DNA of 54,978 nt from an uncultured Planctomycetia bacterium (GTDB taxonomy: Bacteria > Planctomycetota > UBA1135 > GCA-002686595). The notes under the pieces are model-generated. The model was given only the letters and a program-made list of their open reading frames with translations, made no database searches and had not been told where the DNA came from. The DNA lies in contig CALKYE010000248.1 of assembly GCA_938003765.1 (NCBI GenBank), forward strand, positions 1-54,978, written 5' to 3'. Below, piece after piece: positions 28,841 through 38,110 of this stretch; position 1 is the stretch's first letter, and each line of letters begins with the position of its first letter. A program made the position numbers and the translations under genes.

Positions 28841-29200
28841 GTGACCGCTGCGCTCGAAGCCCGCCCGGGATTGCTGCGTCGCTGCGTGGCGTGGTCAGGC
28901 GTCCTGATCGCGCTCGCGCTGCTCCTGCAGGTCGCGTGGCTCGGATTGCGCCCGGCGGTCGCGGAGCGGCGCCGCCTGGCGGAGGCCGAGGAGCAACTGC
29001 GCGCGCGCGTCGAGCGCGAGGAGCAACAGGCGCGCGAGCTCGAGCGCGTCGAGCGCGCGCAGAACGACCCGATCTTCCTCGAGCGCGAGCGCCGCGCGTT
29101 GCGCTCCGACACTCCGCCCGCCACAGACTCTTCGGACGCCGACTCGAGCGGCGCCGATCCGCGCTCGACGGACGCCGACGATCCGCCGCGAGACCACTGA
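28841..29200 (+). CDS. Septum-formation-initiator-like protein (FtsB/DivIC type)
   Basis: A 119-residue bitopic protein: a short N-terminus, one membrane helix (VLIALALLLQVAWLGL, about 20-35), then a coiled coil rich in Glu, Arg and Gln (about 40-75), and DPIFLERERRALR, which resembles the DP-x-x-x-E motif of FtsB/DivIC after their coiled coil. The acidic Ser/Asp tail is not typical. GTG at 28841 has GAGGAG 7-12 nt upstream. The eno-ftsB gene order supports the assignment. FtsB-like proteins act at the division site; in planctomycetes that lack FtsZ the role may differ. Confidence 0.7.
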   Translation: MTAALEARPGLLRRCVAWSGVLIALALLLQVAWLGLRPAVAERRRLAEAEEQLRARVEREEQQARELERVERAQNDPIFLERERRALRSDTPPATDSSDADSSGADPRSTDADDPPRDH

Positions 29201-29208
29201 GTGCGGTG

Positions 29209-31350
29209 ATGCGCTCGCTGCCCGTCCTGCTCGCGCTGAGCGCGTTCGCGATGCGCTCGACAGCCGCGCAGGAGCAGCGCCTGCGGTTGGACGAGGGCCC
29301 GCTCGACAACACCGCCTTCCTCCCCAGCGACGAAGCCGCCAGCGCGACGCTCGCGCGAGCCGATCTGCTGCTCCAGAGCTTGCGCGAGCGAGCCTGGTCC
29401 GAGGCGGAGTCGGCGCGCTGGCGCGAGCTCTTCGACCTGTGGCACGTCGTGCTGCGTGACGCACCGCCCGGCGCCCTCGCGCCTCCCGCGCCCTCTGCCG
29501 GAGGCGCGCAACCCGCCCGCGCGCTCGAAGACGCCGACGGGACCGCGGACCCTCTGCTCGATCGCCGACGCGACGGCATCGAAGCGCTCGTCGACCGGCG
29601 CCTCGCGCTGCTCGACGGCGCCGCGCGCGAGGCGTGGACTCGCTCCCAAGAGCCTCTCGCCCTCGAGGCCCTCGGCGCCGCGGGGACGGACGCCGAAGCG
29701 CTGCGCACCGTCGAGCGACGTTTCCCCGCCACGCTGTCCGCTGCACGCGCCGCGCTCGCGCTCGGCGATCTCGAGTTCGAGTCCGCGCGCCCGAACGCGG
29801 CGCGCGGTTGGCTCACGAGAGCTCGCCAGCACCTCGCGCGCGCGGGCGCCGCGTCGCCGAGCGAGTCCGAGAGCCTCGCAGCGGCACTCGAGCGCCGCTC
29901 GGGCGCCGTCGAGGAACAGTGCGGCCTCCTCTCCGTGGCGCCCGGCCCCCGCTGGAGCGGCGCGAGCCAACTCGAGGCGCGCGGCGCGTACCTGCTCGAC
30001 GACGGTCGGCGACGCTCGTTCGCGTCGCGCGCCCGCAGCGAGCCCGGGCTCTCCGTGCGACCGGGCCTCGCCTTCCTCGACGAGAAGCGCGCGCTCGCGC
30101 ACTACTGCAGCGACGAGCACACCGAGAGCCTCGCGCTCTACGACTTCGAGCAAGGGATCGCGGTGGCGCGCACCGACCTGATGGGGCTGCTGCGCGACAT
30201 GGGGCTGAACGTGGGTTCGCTCTTCGAGCCGCTCGAGCCGCCCGGCTGGCCGCTCAGCGTCAGCGCCGTCGACGGCGCGGTGCTGCTCACGGTCGGACGT
30301 CGAGGCTCATCGCGCGGCAATGCGCTCCTGTGCCTCGAGTTGTCGGACAACATCGACCCGCAGTCGCCCCCCACGCTGCGCATCCGCTGGCTGTGGCTCG
30401 ACGGGCGGCGCGTGCTCGGGCCCGGACTGCGCACGCCGCAGAGCGAGCCGAGCTTCGACACCAGCGAGTTCCAACCGGGCCTGGCCGTGGACGGCGAGCG
30501 CGTGGTGACGCTCGTGCGCGAGTACGACCGCGACGAGACCGCCGGCGAGTTCAACGCGGTCGAGAGCTCGAACGCGCAGATCCGCACCTGGGTCGCGGCG
30601 CTCGATCTGGCGAGCGGTGAGTTGCTCTACCGTCGCTGGCTGGGCCGCGGCGTGGAAGTCCAACGCGCGGCCGGGCGCTTCTTCGGATCGCGCTCACCCG
30701 CGGCGAGCGCAGCGCCCATCGCTGTCGCCGACGGACACGCTCTGGTGAGCTCGCACACCGGCTTCAGCGCGTCGATCGACACGCTCGACGGACGCGTCGC
30801 CTGGGCGTTGCGCACGCGACGGCGGCCCTCGGACGAGCGCTTCTGGAGCGGCGGCGCGGCGCGCTTCGACGCGGGCTCGCAGAGCTGGGCGGTCGCGCCG
30901 GCCGACAGCGATCACCTCTATTGGCTGCGCAGCGGTGCGGACACCGATGGTCGCGGCCTTCTTCGCGCGGCTCCGCGCGAGGGCGAGAAGGCCAGCGTGT
31001 TGATCGGCGCCGACGCGTCGGAGGCGTACGTGCTCGCGGCGCACGGGCCGCAGCGCGCCTTGCTCGCGTGGAACTCCCACAGCGGCCGCTCGCTGGTCGC
31101 GGCGTACCTCGCGCCGGACGAGCGCTTCAGCGGCGAGGGCCTGGTCTCCGACGGACGCGCCGCATTCGCGACCACGCGCGGCGTGTACTTGCTGGATCTC
31201 GAGCGGGAGCTGTACCTGCTCGACTTCGCGCCGCTCGAACGACCCGGCGGCCTGCGCCGCGAGACTCCTCGCGGCGGATCCGTCTTCGCGAGCGGTCCGT
31301 GGCTGTGCGTGCTGGGCGGCAGCGCGCTGTGGGTGTACGCGGTTCGCTGA
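29209..31350 (+). CDS. Secreted PQQ-like beta-propeller protein
   Basis: A 713-residue protein with signal peptide (MRSLPVLLALSAFAMRSTAAQ). Residues 20-270 are helical, possibly TPR-like. Residues 270-713 alternate strands with propeller-blade signatures such as RTWVAALDLASGELLYRRWLG, SASIDTLDGRVAWALR and SSHTGF, as in PQQ-like WD-type repeats. No PQQ-binding or catalytic residues can be named. It resembles in layout the longer protein at 45063-49673. It starts just after the FtsB-like gene (ATG at 29209, GTG at 29206 also possible). Probably periplasmic. Confidence 0.75.
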   Translation: MRSLPVLLALSAFAMRSTAAQEQRLRLDEGPLDNTAFLPSDEAASATLARADLLLQSLRERAWSEAESARWRELFDLWHVVLRDAPPGALAPPAPSAGGAQPARALEDADGTADPLLDRRRDGIEALVDRRLALLDGAAREAWTRSQEPLALEALGAAGTDAEALRTVERRFPATLSAARAALALGDLEFESARPNAARGWLTRARQHLARAGAASPSESESLAAALERRSGAVEEQCGLLSVAPGPRWSGASQLEARGAYLLDDGRRRSFASRARSEPGLSVRPGLAFLDEKRALAHYCSDEHTESLALYDFEQGIAVARTDLMGLLRDMGLNVGSLFEPLEPPGWPLSVSAVDGAVLLTVGRRGSSRGNALLCLELSDNIDPQSPPTLRIRWLWLDGRRVLGPGLRTPQSEPSFDTSEFQPGLAVDGERVVTLVREYDRDETAGEFNAVESSNAQIRTWVAALDLASGELLYRRWLGRGVEVQRAAGRFFGSRSPAASAAPIAVADGHALVSSHTGFSASIDTLDGRVAWALRTRRRPSDERFWSGGAARFDAGSQSWAVAPADSDHLYWLRSGADTDGRGLLRAAPREGEKASVLIGADASEAYVLAAHGPQRALLAWNSHSGRSLVAAYLAPDERFSGEGLVSDGRAAFATTRGVYLLDLERELYLLDFAPLERPGGLRRETPRGGSVFASGPWLCVLGGSALWVYAVR

Positions 31351-31384
31351 ATCGCAGCGATCGCGCGCACCGATCTCGCGCGTG

Positions 31385-32863
31385 TCAGCGCGCCGCGGTC
31401 AGACGCGACTCGAGTGAGTCGAATCGCCCGCCGAGCGCCTTGTAGAGCGCGATCGCGAAGCCCGTGACGGCCGAGTCGCTCTGCGCGAGCTCGTCCTCGA
31501 GGCCAGCCACCACGCGCTGCGAGTCCACGACGGCCTGGAAGTCGGTCAGACCTTCGCGGTACTGCGTCTGCGCCAGCTCGACCGCGCGCCGCGCCTGAGT
31601 CGCCGCGCCTTCGAGCGTGCGACGGCGCTCCTGCTCGAGCACGAAGGACACGAGCGCGTTCTCGGCTTCCTCGAGCGCGCGCATCACGCCGTCTTCCCAC
31701 GCGAGCTGCGCTTCGACGACGCGGGCTTCCTGCGCGCGAATCGCGGCGCGGATGCGACCGCCGGCGAAGATCTTCCAACTGAGCGACGGGCCCAGCCCGA
31801 GGAAGTCGCTGTCGGAATCGAGCAGGTCCGCGGAGCCGTTCGAGGACAGGCCCAACGTCCCGCCGAGAACGAGTCGCGGGTAGAGCTCGGATTCTTGAAT
31901 GCCGATGCGCGCGACTTCGGCGGCGAGACGCTGCTCGGCGGCTGCGATGTCGGGACGGCGACGCAGCAAGTCCGCGGGAACGCCCATCACCAAGGACGGC
32001 GGCGTGCGCGGCGTCGTGTCGATGTCCGCGAGCTCCTGCTCCAGCGCGCCGGGCTCGGCGCCGACGAGGACCGCGAGGCGGTGCGCCGCGATCGAGGCGC
32101 TCGCGCGCAGTTGAGGCAGGCGTGCGCGCGTCGCTTCGACGCTCGCGGTGGCCTGCGCTACGTCGCGCGGACCGACGAGGCCCGCTTCAGCGCGGGAACG
32201 CACCAGGGCCAGCGTCCGCTCTTGGAGTTCGACGTTGGCCTGCGCGATGCGGAGGCGCTGACGCACGGACCCCAGCTCGACGTAGTTGCGCGCCACTTCC
32301 GCCGCGACGGCGACTCCGACGGCGCGCACGTCGTGCTCGCTCGCCGCGAGTTCGCGATCCGCGGCCTCGACCGAACGACGCACGCGGCCCCACAGGTCCG
32401 GCTCCCACGCGGCGTCGAGCGCGAGCGTGTGGATGTTGGTGCGCGGAATGAAGGCGCCGAACGGCGTGTTCGAGCTCTCGCGGCGATGTTCGTAGGCGCC
32501 GCGCCCCGTCACGCTCGGGAGCTCGTCCGCTCGCGCGCCGCTCCTCAGTGCGCGCGCTCGCTCCAGTCGAGCCAGCGCGCCGCCGAGTTCGCGATTGTGC
32601 GCGAGGGCGCGCTGAACGAGCTCGTCGAGCCGCGGCGCGTCGAAGCGGCGCCACCACTGGCCCTCCAGCTCCTGCTCGACCTCGTGCGGATCCGCCTCAG
32701 CCCCGCTCCACTCAGCGGGCAGCTCGAGCTGCGGTCGCTCGTAGTCGCGCCCGACGCTGGCGCAGCCGCTCAGCAAGAGCAGCGCGGCGGCGAGGATCGG
32801 GCCCCGGGGACGAAGGAGTGTGCTCATGGTGTTCGCTGTTCCTGCGTGCGAAGAGCTCTTCAT
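31385..32863 (-). CDS. RND-pump outer-membrane lipoprotein (NodT/OprM family)
   Basis: A 492-residue outer-membrane factor with lipobox LLLLSGCAS. Family motifs include WWRRFDAPRLDELVQRALAHNREL near the start, DAAWEPDLWGRVRRSVEAA, GVPADLLRRRPDIAAAEQ in the second half, and YREGLTDFQAVVDSQR near the end. The ATG at 32863 overlaps the permease stop (ATGA); a second ATG at 32827 would give a shorter, more standard signal peptide. Last gene of the tripartite pump operon. A much longer open frame upstream in the same frame is a shadow of the permease gene. Confidence 0.92.
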   Translation of the reverse strand: MKSSSHAGTANTMSTLLRPRGPILAAALLLLSGCASVGRDYERPQLELPAEWSGAEADPHEVEQELEGQWWRRFDAPRLDELVQRALAHNRELGGALARLERARALRSGARADELPSVTGRGAYEHRRESSNTPFGAFIPRTNIHTLALDAAWEPDLWGRVRRSVEAADRELAASEHDVRAVGVAVAAEVARNYVELGSVRQRLRIAQANVELQERTLALVRSRAEAGLVGPRDVAQATASVEATRARLPQLRASASIAAHRLAVLVGAEPGALEQELADIDTTPRTPPSLVMGVPADLLRRRPDIAAAEQRLAAEVARIGIQESELYPRLVLGGTLGLSSNGSADLLDSDSDFLGLGPSLSWKIFAGGRIRAAIRAQEARVVEAQLAWEDGVMRALEEAENALVSFVLEQERRRTLEGAATQARRAVELAQTQYREGLTDFQAVVDSQRVVAGLEDELAQSDSAVTGFAIALYKALGGRFDSLESRLTAAR

Positions 32864-35800
32864 CGGGCGAGCTCCGGCTCGAGAGCTGCGGCGCGCGGAT
32901 GCAGCGTCGCATTGGGCGCGTCGGACTCGTGCGTGGGCTCGTCGAGTTCGCTGTGGCGGTGCTCGGAGGCGATGAACGAGTAGAAGACCGGGACGACGAT
33001 CAGCGTGAACACCGTTCCCAGCGCCATGCCGGCGACGAGCACGATGCCGATGCTGTTGCGCGCTTCGGCGCCCGGGCCGGTGACGAGCACGAGCGGGAAG
33101 TGGCCGAAGACCGTGGCGGCCGAGGTCATCAGCACGGGCCGCAGACGTGTGGCCGCCGCTTCGCGCAGCGCATCGAGTCGCGACCGTCCCTGCTCCTGCA
33201 GCGTGTTGGCGAACTCGACGATCAGGATGCCGTTCTTGGCGACCAGTCCGACGAGCGTGATCAACCCGACCTGCGAGTAGACGTTGATCGTCGTCCAGTC
33301 GAGGTAGGTGAACACGAGCGCGCCACTGATCGCGAGCGGCGCCGAGCCGGCGAGGACGATGAACGGATCGCGGAAGCTCCTGAACTGCGCCGAGAGCACC
33401 AGGTACACGAGCACGAGCGCGAAGGCGAGCGTCACGACGAGCGCCGAGCCCTCGCGGCGGATCTGCCGCGATTCTCCGGCGTAGTCGATGTTCACACCCG
33501 GCCCCGCCACGGCGCGCGCGGCGGCTTCGAGCACGGCCAGGCCCTCTTCCTTGGTCACTCCCGGCTGCACGCCGCCGTAGATCTTCACGGCGTTGCGCTG
33601 TTGGAAGCGGTTGAGCGTTCGCGGCACCGTAGCCATCTCGATGCGTGTGAAGGCCGACACCGGGACCAGCTCGCCCTCGGGCGTCTTGATCTTCAGATCG
33701 AGCAGCGGCCCGAGCGTCGCGCGACCTTCGTCGCCGATCTGCGGGATGACCTTGTAGCTGCGATCGAAGTAGTTGAAGCGGTTGACGTAGCCGCCGCCCA
33801 GCAGCGCGCCGAGTTCGCGTCCGACGCTGGCGAGGTCGAGCCCCAGGTCGGCCACGCGCTCGCGGTCGATCGAGACCGTGGCCTGCGGCCGGTCGATCTT
33901 CAGGTCGGTGTCGACGTAGAGGAACTTGCCGCTCTGCCAACCGGCGCCGACCACGGCCATGGCCGTGTCGAGCATGTCCTCGAGCGAGGCTTCGCTCTGC
34001 AGGACGATCTCGACGTCGAACTGCCCGGGCGTGGGCAGCGGCGGATCGAGTCGCGGGAAGACGCGCAGACCCGGAGCCTGCGACACGGCGCCGAACACCT
34101 CGCCGTACAGCTCGTGAGTCGAGCGCTTGCGCTCGCGCCAGTCCTGCGCCACGAAGCCGCCGAAGCCGCCCCAGTTCCCCACCAGCGACCACATGAAGCG
34201 GTTCTCGGGGAAGGAGTTCACCGCGCGCACGACCGAGAGCGAGTCGCGGTTGACCGACTCGAGCGTCGCGTCCGGCGCGGCGTCGAAGAACATGCTGATG
34301 TGGCTCTGGTCCTCCACCGGCGCCAGCTCGCGCCGCGACTGCGAGTACATCGGCCACGCTGCGGCCATGAAGGCGAACGCGACGAGAGCGATGGCCCAGC
34401 GGATCGCGAGCGCGCCGTCCAGCACGCGCACGTACGCGCGCGCCGCCCAGTCGAATCCACGGTTGACCTGGCGAGTGAGCCAGCCCTCTTCGCCGCCGGG
34501 TCGCACCGCGTAGGCGCTCATCACCGGCGAGAGCGTCACGGCGACGACACCGCTCATGAGAACGGCTACGGCGAGCGTGATCGCGAACTCGAGGAACAGC
34601 GAACCCGTGAGGCCGCCCTGGAATCCGATCGGCGTGTACACCGCCGCGAGCGTGATCGTCATGGCGACGATCGGCCCGAACAGCTCGCGCGCCGCGACGA
34701 TCGCGCCCTGCATGCGCGAGCGGCCCTGACGCACGTGTCGCGCGACGTTCTCGACCACGACGATCGCGTCGTCGACGACCAGACCGACCGAGAGCACGAT
34801 CGCGAGGATCGTGAGCAGGTTCAGGCTGAAGCCGAACAGGCTCATCGCTGCTGCGGCGCCGATCAGCGACACGGGCATCGCGACCAGCGGCACCAGCGCC
34901 GTGCGCACGGAACCGAGGAACAGGAACACCACCAGGCCGACGATCAGCACGGTCTCGAGCAGCGTCTTGGAGATCTCCTCCAAGGCGTCGCGCATGAACA
35001 CCGTGCCGTCCCACACCAGGCGCATCTCGATGTCCGAGGGCAGGGTCGGGCGCAGCCGCTCCATCTCCGCCTTCAGTTCGGAGGCGACGTCCAGTTCGTT
35101 GGCGCCCACGAGCGGCCACACGCCGAGGTACACGCTGAGCTGGTCGTTGTACTTCGCGACCTGGTCGCCCTCTTCCGCGCCGAGTTCGACGCGCGCGACG
35201 TCGGAGAGGCGCACCAGGGCGCCGTTCTCCTGGCTCACGATCAGCTTGGCGAAGTCGTCGACTGTGCGCAGGTCCGTATTGGCCAGCAAGCTGACCTGCA
35301 CGAGGTTGCCCTTGGTCTGTCCGACTGCCGCCAGGTAGTTGTTGCGCTGCAGCGCCGCGTACACGTCGCCGGGAGCGAGCCCCACCGCCGCGAGGCGATC
35401 GGGATCGATCCACACGCGCATCGCGATCGGGCGTCCGCCTTCGCTGTTGGTCACGCGCTGCACGCCCTTGAGCGTCGAGAGCTGCGGCTGGATGGCGCGC
35501 GAGAGCCAGTCGGTGAGCTGCGAGAGGCTGCGCTCCGTCGACGTGAACGAGATGTAGAACGTCGCGTACGGGCGGTCGGCGCGCTGCACCTCGACCATCG
35601 GCGGTTCCGCGTCGGCCGGCAGTTCCGAGCGCACCTGCTGCAGGCGCGCGTTCACTTCGGCGAGCGCCGTCGTGGTGCTGTGATCGAGCTCCAGACGCAC
35701 TGTCACCTGACTCACGCCCGCGCGGCTCGTCGACTCGATGTGATCGACGCCGCCGATGGCCGACACGGCGCGCTCGATCGGCGTAGTGAGGAACCCGCGA

Positions 35801-35979
35801 ACGGTCTCCGCGCTGGCGCCGGTGTAGACCGTCGTGATCAGAACCGAGCTGCTCTCGAGCTTGGGGTACTGCTGGATCGGCAAGCTCGAGATCGAGCGCC
35901 AACCCACCAGGACGAGCACCAGGTTGACCACCAGGGCCAGCACCGGGTGCTTGATGAAGATGTCGGTGATCGCGCGCAT
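32860..35979 (-). CDS. RND efflux permease (AcrB-like HAE1 family)
   Basis: A 1039-residue proton-driven inner-membrane pump. It begins with FIKHPVLALVVNLVLVLVG (first membrane helix) and has the TM4 acidic pair in VGLVVDDAIVVVENVARHV, the APVEDQSHISMF segment and the C-terminal VYLVLSAQFRSFRDP and GLVAKNGILIVEFAN motifs. Size and two repeated halves fit the HAE-1 drug-efflux class. The substrate cannot be predicted; the TetR gene upstream suggests inducible export of a toxic organic compound. Starts 8 bp after the adaptor gene. Confidence 0.95.
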   Translation of the reverse strand: MRAITDIFIKHPVLALVVNLVLVLVGWRSISSLPIQQYPKLESSSVLITTVYTGASAETVRGFLTTPIERAVSAIGGVDHIESTSRAGVSQVTVRLELDHSTTTALAEVNARLQQVRSELPADAEPPMVEVQRADRPYATFYISFTSTERSLSQLTDWLSRAIQPQLSTLKGVQRVTNSEGGRPIAMRVWIDPDRLAAVGLAPGDVYAALQRNNYLAAVGQTKGNLVQVSLLANTDLRTVDDFAKLIVSQENGALVRLSDVARVELGAEEGDQVAKYNDQLSVYLGVWPLVGANELDVASELKAEMERLRPTLPSDIEMRLVWDGTVFMRDALEEISKTLLETVLIVGLVVFLFLGSVRTALVPLVAMPVSLIGAAAAMSLFGFSLNLLTILAIVLSVGLVVDDAIVVVENVARHVRQGRSRMQGAIVAARELFGPIVAMTITLAAVYTPIGFQGGLTGSLFLEFAITLAVAVLMSGVVAVTLSPVMSAYAVRPGGEEGWLTRQVNRGFDWAARAYVRVLDGALAIRWAIALVAFAFMAAAWPMYSQSRRELAPVEDQSHISMFFDAAPDATLESVNRDSLSVVRAVNSFPENRFMWSLVGNWGGFGGFVAQDWRERKRSTHELYGEVFGAVSQAPGLRVFPRLDPPLPTPGQFDVEIVLQSEASLEDMLDTAMAVVGAGWQSGKFLYVDTDLKIDRPQATVSIDRERVADLGLDLASVGRELGALLGGGYVNRFNYFDRSYKVIPQIGDEGRATLGPLLDLKIKTPEGELVPVSAFTRIEMATVPRTLNRFQQRNAVKIYGGVQPGVTKEEGLAVLEAAARAVAGPGVNIDYAGESRQIRREGSALVVTLAFALVLVYLVLSAQFRSFRDPFIVLAGSAPLAISGALVFTYLDWTTINVYSQVGLITLVGLVAKNGILIVEFANTLQEQGRSRLDALREAAATRLRPVLMTSAATVFGHFPLVLVTGPGAEARNSIGIVLVAGMALGTVFTLIVVPVFYSFIASEHRHSELDEPTHESDAPNATLHPRAAALEPELAR

Positions 35980-35987
35980 GGTGGGTC

Positions 35988-37115
35988 TCAGAAGCGAGCG
36001 GCCGCGGCTTCAGTGGTAGGCGCGATCGCCGTCAGCATCCCGTCGAAGAGCTTGAAGGAGCCCGACGAGGCGACGAGCTCACCGACCGCGACGCCCTCGG
36101 TCAGGACGACCTCGTCGCCGAGCATCGCTCCGCTGGTGACGCGACGCTGTTGCGCGCGCAACGCGCCATCGGCGCCCTTCACGAGCACGAACACGTGCTC
36201 GCCCGACGGTCCCTTGCGCAGCGCCGCGACGGAGACGAGCGTCACCTGCTGCGGGTCCTCGATCGGCGCGCGAACACGCACCGAGCCGCCCGGCGCAGGC
36301 GTCGCCGCCCCGGCGAGGCGCGCGCGGAACGTGGCGTTGCGCGTGCGCGGGTCGATCTCGGCCTCGGCCGCGACGATCTCGGCCGCGTGCGAGCGACCGT
36401 CCGCGGTCAGCACCTCGACCAACTGGCCGGGCGCCAGGCGCGCCGACACTTCCTGGGACACGCGGAAGTCGATGTGGACGGCCTCGTCGACTCCCTGGAG
36501 CAAAGCGAGCTCCGTTCCGGCGTCGAGGTACTGTCCGACTTCGAGGTCGTTCAGTCCGATTCGCGCGCGGAACGGCGCGTGGATGCGCTTGCGAGCGATG
36601 ACGGCCTCGAGCCTCGCGACGTCGGCGCGCGCGACGTCGAGTTCCGCCTTGGCGCGATCGACGTCGGCCTCAGCCGCGCCCTGGCTCTGCGCCGCGCGCT
36701 GGATGCGCTCGAGCAGCGTGCCCGCGAGACGCACACGAGCCTGCGCCGCCGCGACTTCGGCCTCTTCGACGGCCGTGTCCAGCGCGAGCAGCAAAGCGCC
36801 TTGCTCCACGATCTGACCGCTGGGCAGGTTCACTTCGCGCACCGACCCGGGCAGTTCGTTGCGCAGCACCACGGAACGCACGGCGCGCACCGTTCCGATC
36901 GCGGTCGTGGTGCGCGCATAGCTTCCGCTGCGCGCCGGCGCCGCGGCCACGACGGCGGAGGGTTCGGGCTGATTGGCAGCCGCGGCGGCGGCTTGCGCGT
37001 TGGCCGCGCCCTTGGCGCGCATCAGCAGGTAGGCGCCTCCAGCGGCGGCCAGGATCAGAACCACAGAGGCAAGCAAGCGCGCGGCGCTCGAAGCCGGCGA
37101 TGAAGGCGAAGTCAT
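35988..37115 (-). CDS. RND-pump membrane-fusion protein
   Basis: A 375-residue periplasmic adaptor. One N-terminal membrane helix (LLASVVLILAAAGGAYLLM) replaces the lipobox seen in AcrA. Next come the lipoyl half LPGSVREVNLPSGQIVEQGALLLALD, a short helical hairpin (about 115-170), the second half RIHAPFRARIGLNDLEVGQYLDAG, the beta-barrel and the membrane-proximal domain. First gene of the pump operon. An operator palindrome identical in arms to the one before tetR lies 25 bp upstream of the ATG. Confidence 0.93.
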   Translation of the reverse strand: MTSPSSPASSAARLLASVVLILAAAGGAYLLMRAKGAANAQAAAAAANQPEPSAVVAAAPARSGSYARTTTAIGTVRAVRSVVLRNELPGSVREVNLPSGQIVEQGALLLALDTAVEEAEVAAAQARVRLAGTLLERIQRAAQSQGAAEADVDRAKAELDVARADVARLEAVIARKRIHAPFRARIGLNDLEVGQYLDAGTELALLQGVDEAVHIDFRVSQEVSARLAPGQLVEVLTADGRSHAAEIVAAEAEIDPRTRNATFRARLAGAATPAPGGSVRVRAPIEDPQQVTLVSVAALRKGPSGEHVFVLVKGADGALRAQQRRVTSGAMLGDEVVLTEGVAVGELVASSGSFKLFDGMLTAIAPTTEAAAARF

Positions 37116-37139
37116 AGGGAGCTCTCGAAGGTCGTCGCG

Positions 37140-37154
37140 TAGACCGGTCGTCTC
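37140..37154. promoter_or_regulatory. TetR operator-like palindrome before the efflux operon
   Basis: TAGAC, five bases, GTCTC: an almost perfect inverted repeat, matching the site before the tetR gene at 13 of 15 positions. It overlaps a TCTA that could be part of the -10 box of the pump promoter, so a bound repressor would block transcription. Confidence 0.6.
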
Positions 37155-37199
37155 GAAAGTGCGACTACGGGGGACTGATGTGCGGAGATGGAGTGCGGC

Positions 37200-38075
37200 T
37201 CAACGCCGTGCGGGGAGCAGGGTGTCGAACACGAAGGCCAGGAAGTCGTCCAGCGGCCCGATGCTGCGGTCGATCTGCATTCGGACGGCCGCGCCCTCCC
37301 ACAGCATGACCAGCACGTCGGCCAGATGGTCGGGGTCGTGGGAACGCGCCACCTCTCCGGCGGCCTGCGCTTCGCGGATCACTTGCGCGATGAGCGCGCT
37401 CCACTGCTGGTAGGCGCACTTGACGGCGGCGTGAACAGGGTCGCTCAGCGTCGCGGTCTCGAGCGCGAGCTTGGGGATGATGCACTCGACGGTCGGACCG
37501 TTGCGGTCGCATTCGGCGCGCGTGTCCTCGAAGATCGAGCGCAGTCGCGACAGCGGACTGCGCTTGCGCTCGGACAGATGCGTGCGCAAGGAGTCGAGGT
37601 ATTCGTCGCGAGCGCGCTCGATGAGCGCCACGCCGAAGTCCTCCTTCGAACCGAAGTAGTGGTAGAAGGAGCCCTTCGGGACTCCGGCTCGCTCGAGGAT
37701 CTCGCTCAGGCCGCTTCCGTTGAAGCCCTTGGCCCCCACCAGCGCTGCGCCGGCGGCGAGGATGCGCTCGCGCGTGTCCGGCTCAGAGACTGCGGGCGCA
37801 CCCGAGCGTCGTCGACTGGCTCGCGCGGCCGCGGCCTTGGGCTGGCGCGCGGCGCCGTTCTTCGCCGAGGCCCCGTTCGAACCGGTGGCCGTGGAACCCG
37901 CCGCGGACTGTCCGGAGGCGCCGGATGTCTGACCGGGGGCTGGCGCGGTGACGTTCCCCACCGCATGGCCCGACCCGTTGGCGCCCCAGTGGCTCGTCGC
38001 CGGCGCTGCCGCGGAATCGGCGGGGCGCGGAGCACTCTTGCGAGTTCCGGGAGATTTGCGACGCGGCTTCGACAC
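37200..38075 (-). CDS. TetR-family repressor of the efflux pump
   Basis: A 291-residue regulator. Residues 101-147 are the TetR helix-turn-helix (TRERILAAGAALVGAKGF, GLSEILERAGVPKGSFYHYFGSKEDF). The ligand-binding core extends to the C-terminus with VMLWEGAAVRMQID. The N-terminal 100 residues are an unusual low-complexity Gly/Ser/Ala/Lys/Arg tail, since TetR proteins normally begin within 20 residues of the first helix. GTG at 38075 lies 6 nt after a strong -10 box, giving a leaderless transcript. Operator copies before this gene and before the pump operon indicate repression of both. Confidence 0.92.
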   Translation of the reverse strand: MSKPRRKSPGTRKSAPRPADSAAAPATSHWGANGSGHAVGNVTAPAPGQTSGASGQSAAGSTATGSNGASAKNGAARQPKAAAARASRRRSGAPAVSEPDTRERILAAGAALVGAKGFNGSGLSEILERAGVPKGSFYHYFGSKEDFGVALIERARDEYLDSLRTHLSERKRSPLSRLRSIFEDTRAECDRNGPTVECIIPKLALETATLSDPVHAAVKCAYQQWSALIAQVIREAQAAGEVARSHDPDHLADVLVMLWEGAAVRMQIDRSIGPLDDFLAFVFDTLLPARR

Positions 38076-38081
38076 GCTCGT

Positions 38082-38110
38082 ATTAGACCAGTCGTCTACA
38101 AGTCCATCAA
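38082..38110 (-). promoter_or_regulatory. tetR promoter with embedded operator
   Basis: On the minus strand TTGATG (38110-38105), 17 nt, TCTAAT (38087-38082), then 6 nt to the GTG start. The palindrome TAGAC-5-GTCTA (38084-38098) fills the spacer and the first part of the -10 box. This is a clear autoregulation layout. Elsewhere in the 280-bp gap to moxR I see no further strong signal except a small palindrome at 38218-38233. Confidence 0.65.

Noticed and set aside
26493..29816. A 1107-codon minus-strand frame
   Set aside because: It covers folK-panC, pssA, eno and the FtsB-like gene in shadow frames; those genes have complete motifs in their own frames.
32864..35902. Upstream two-thirds of a 1505-codon minus-strand frame that contains the OprM-like gene
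   Set aside because: Only the last 492 codons encode a real protein. The rest overlaps the permease gene in another frame.
32548..36816. A 1422-codon open frame on the plus strand
   Set aside because: It runs antisense to the RND permease and its neighbours and has shadow-like composition; no domain is recognisable.
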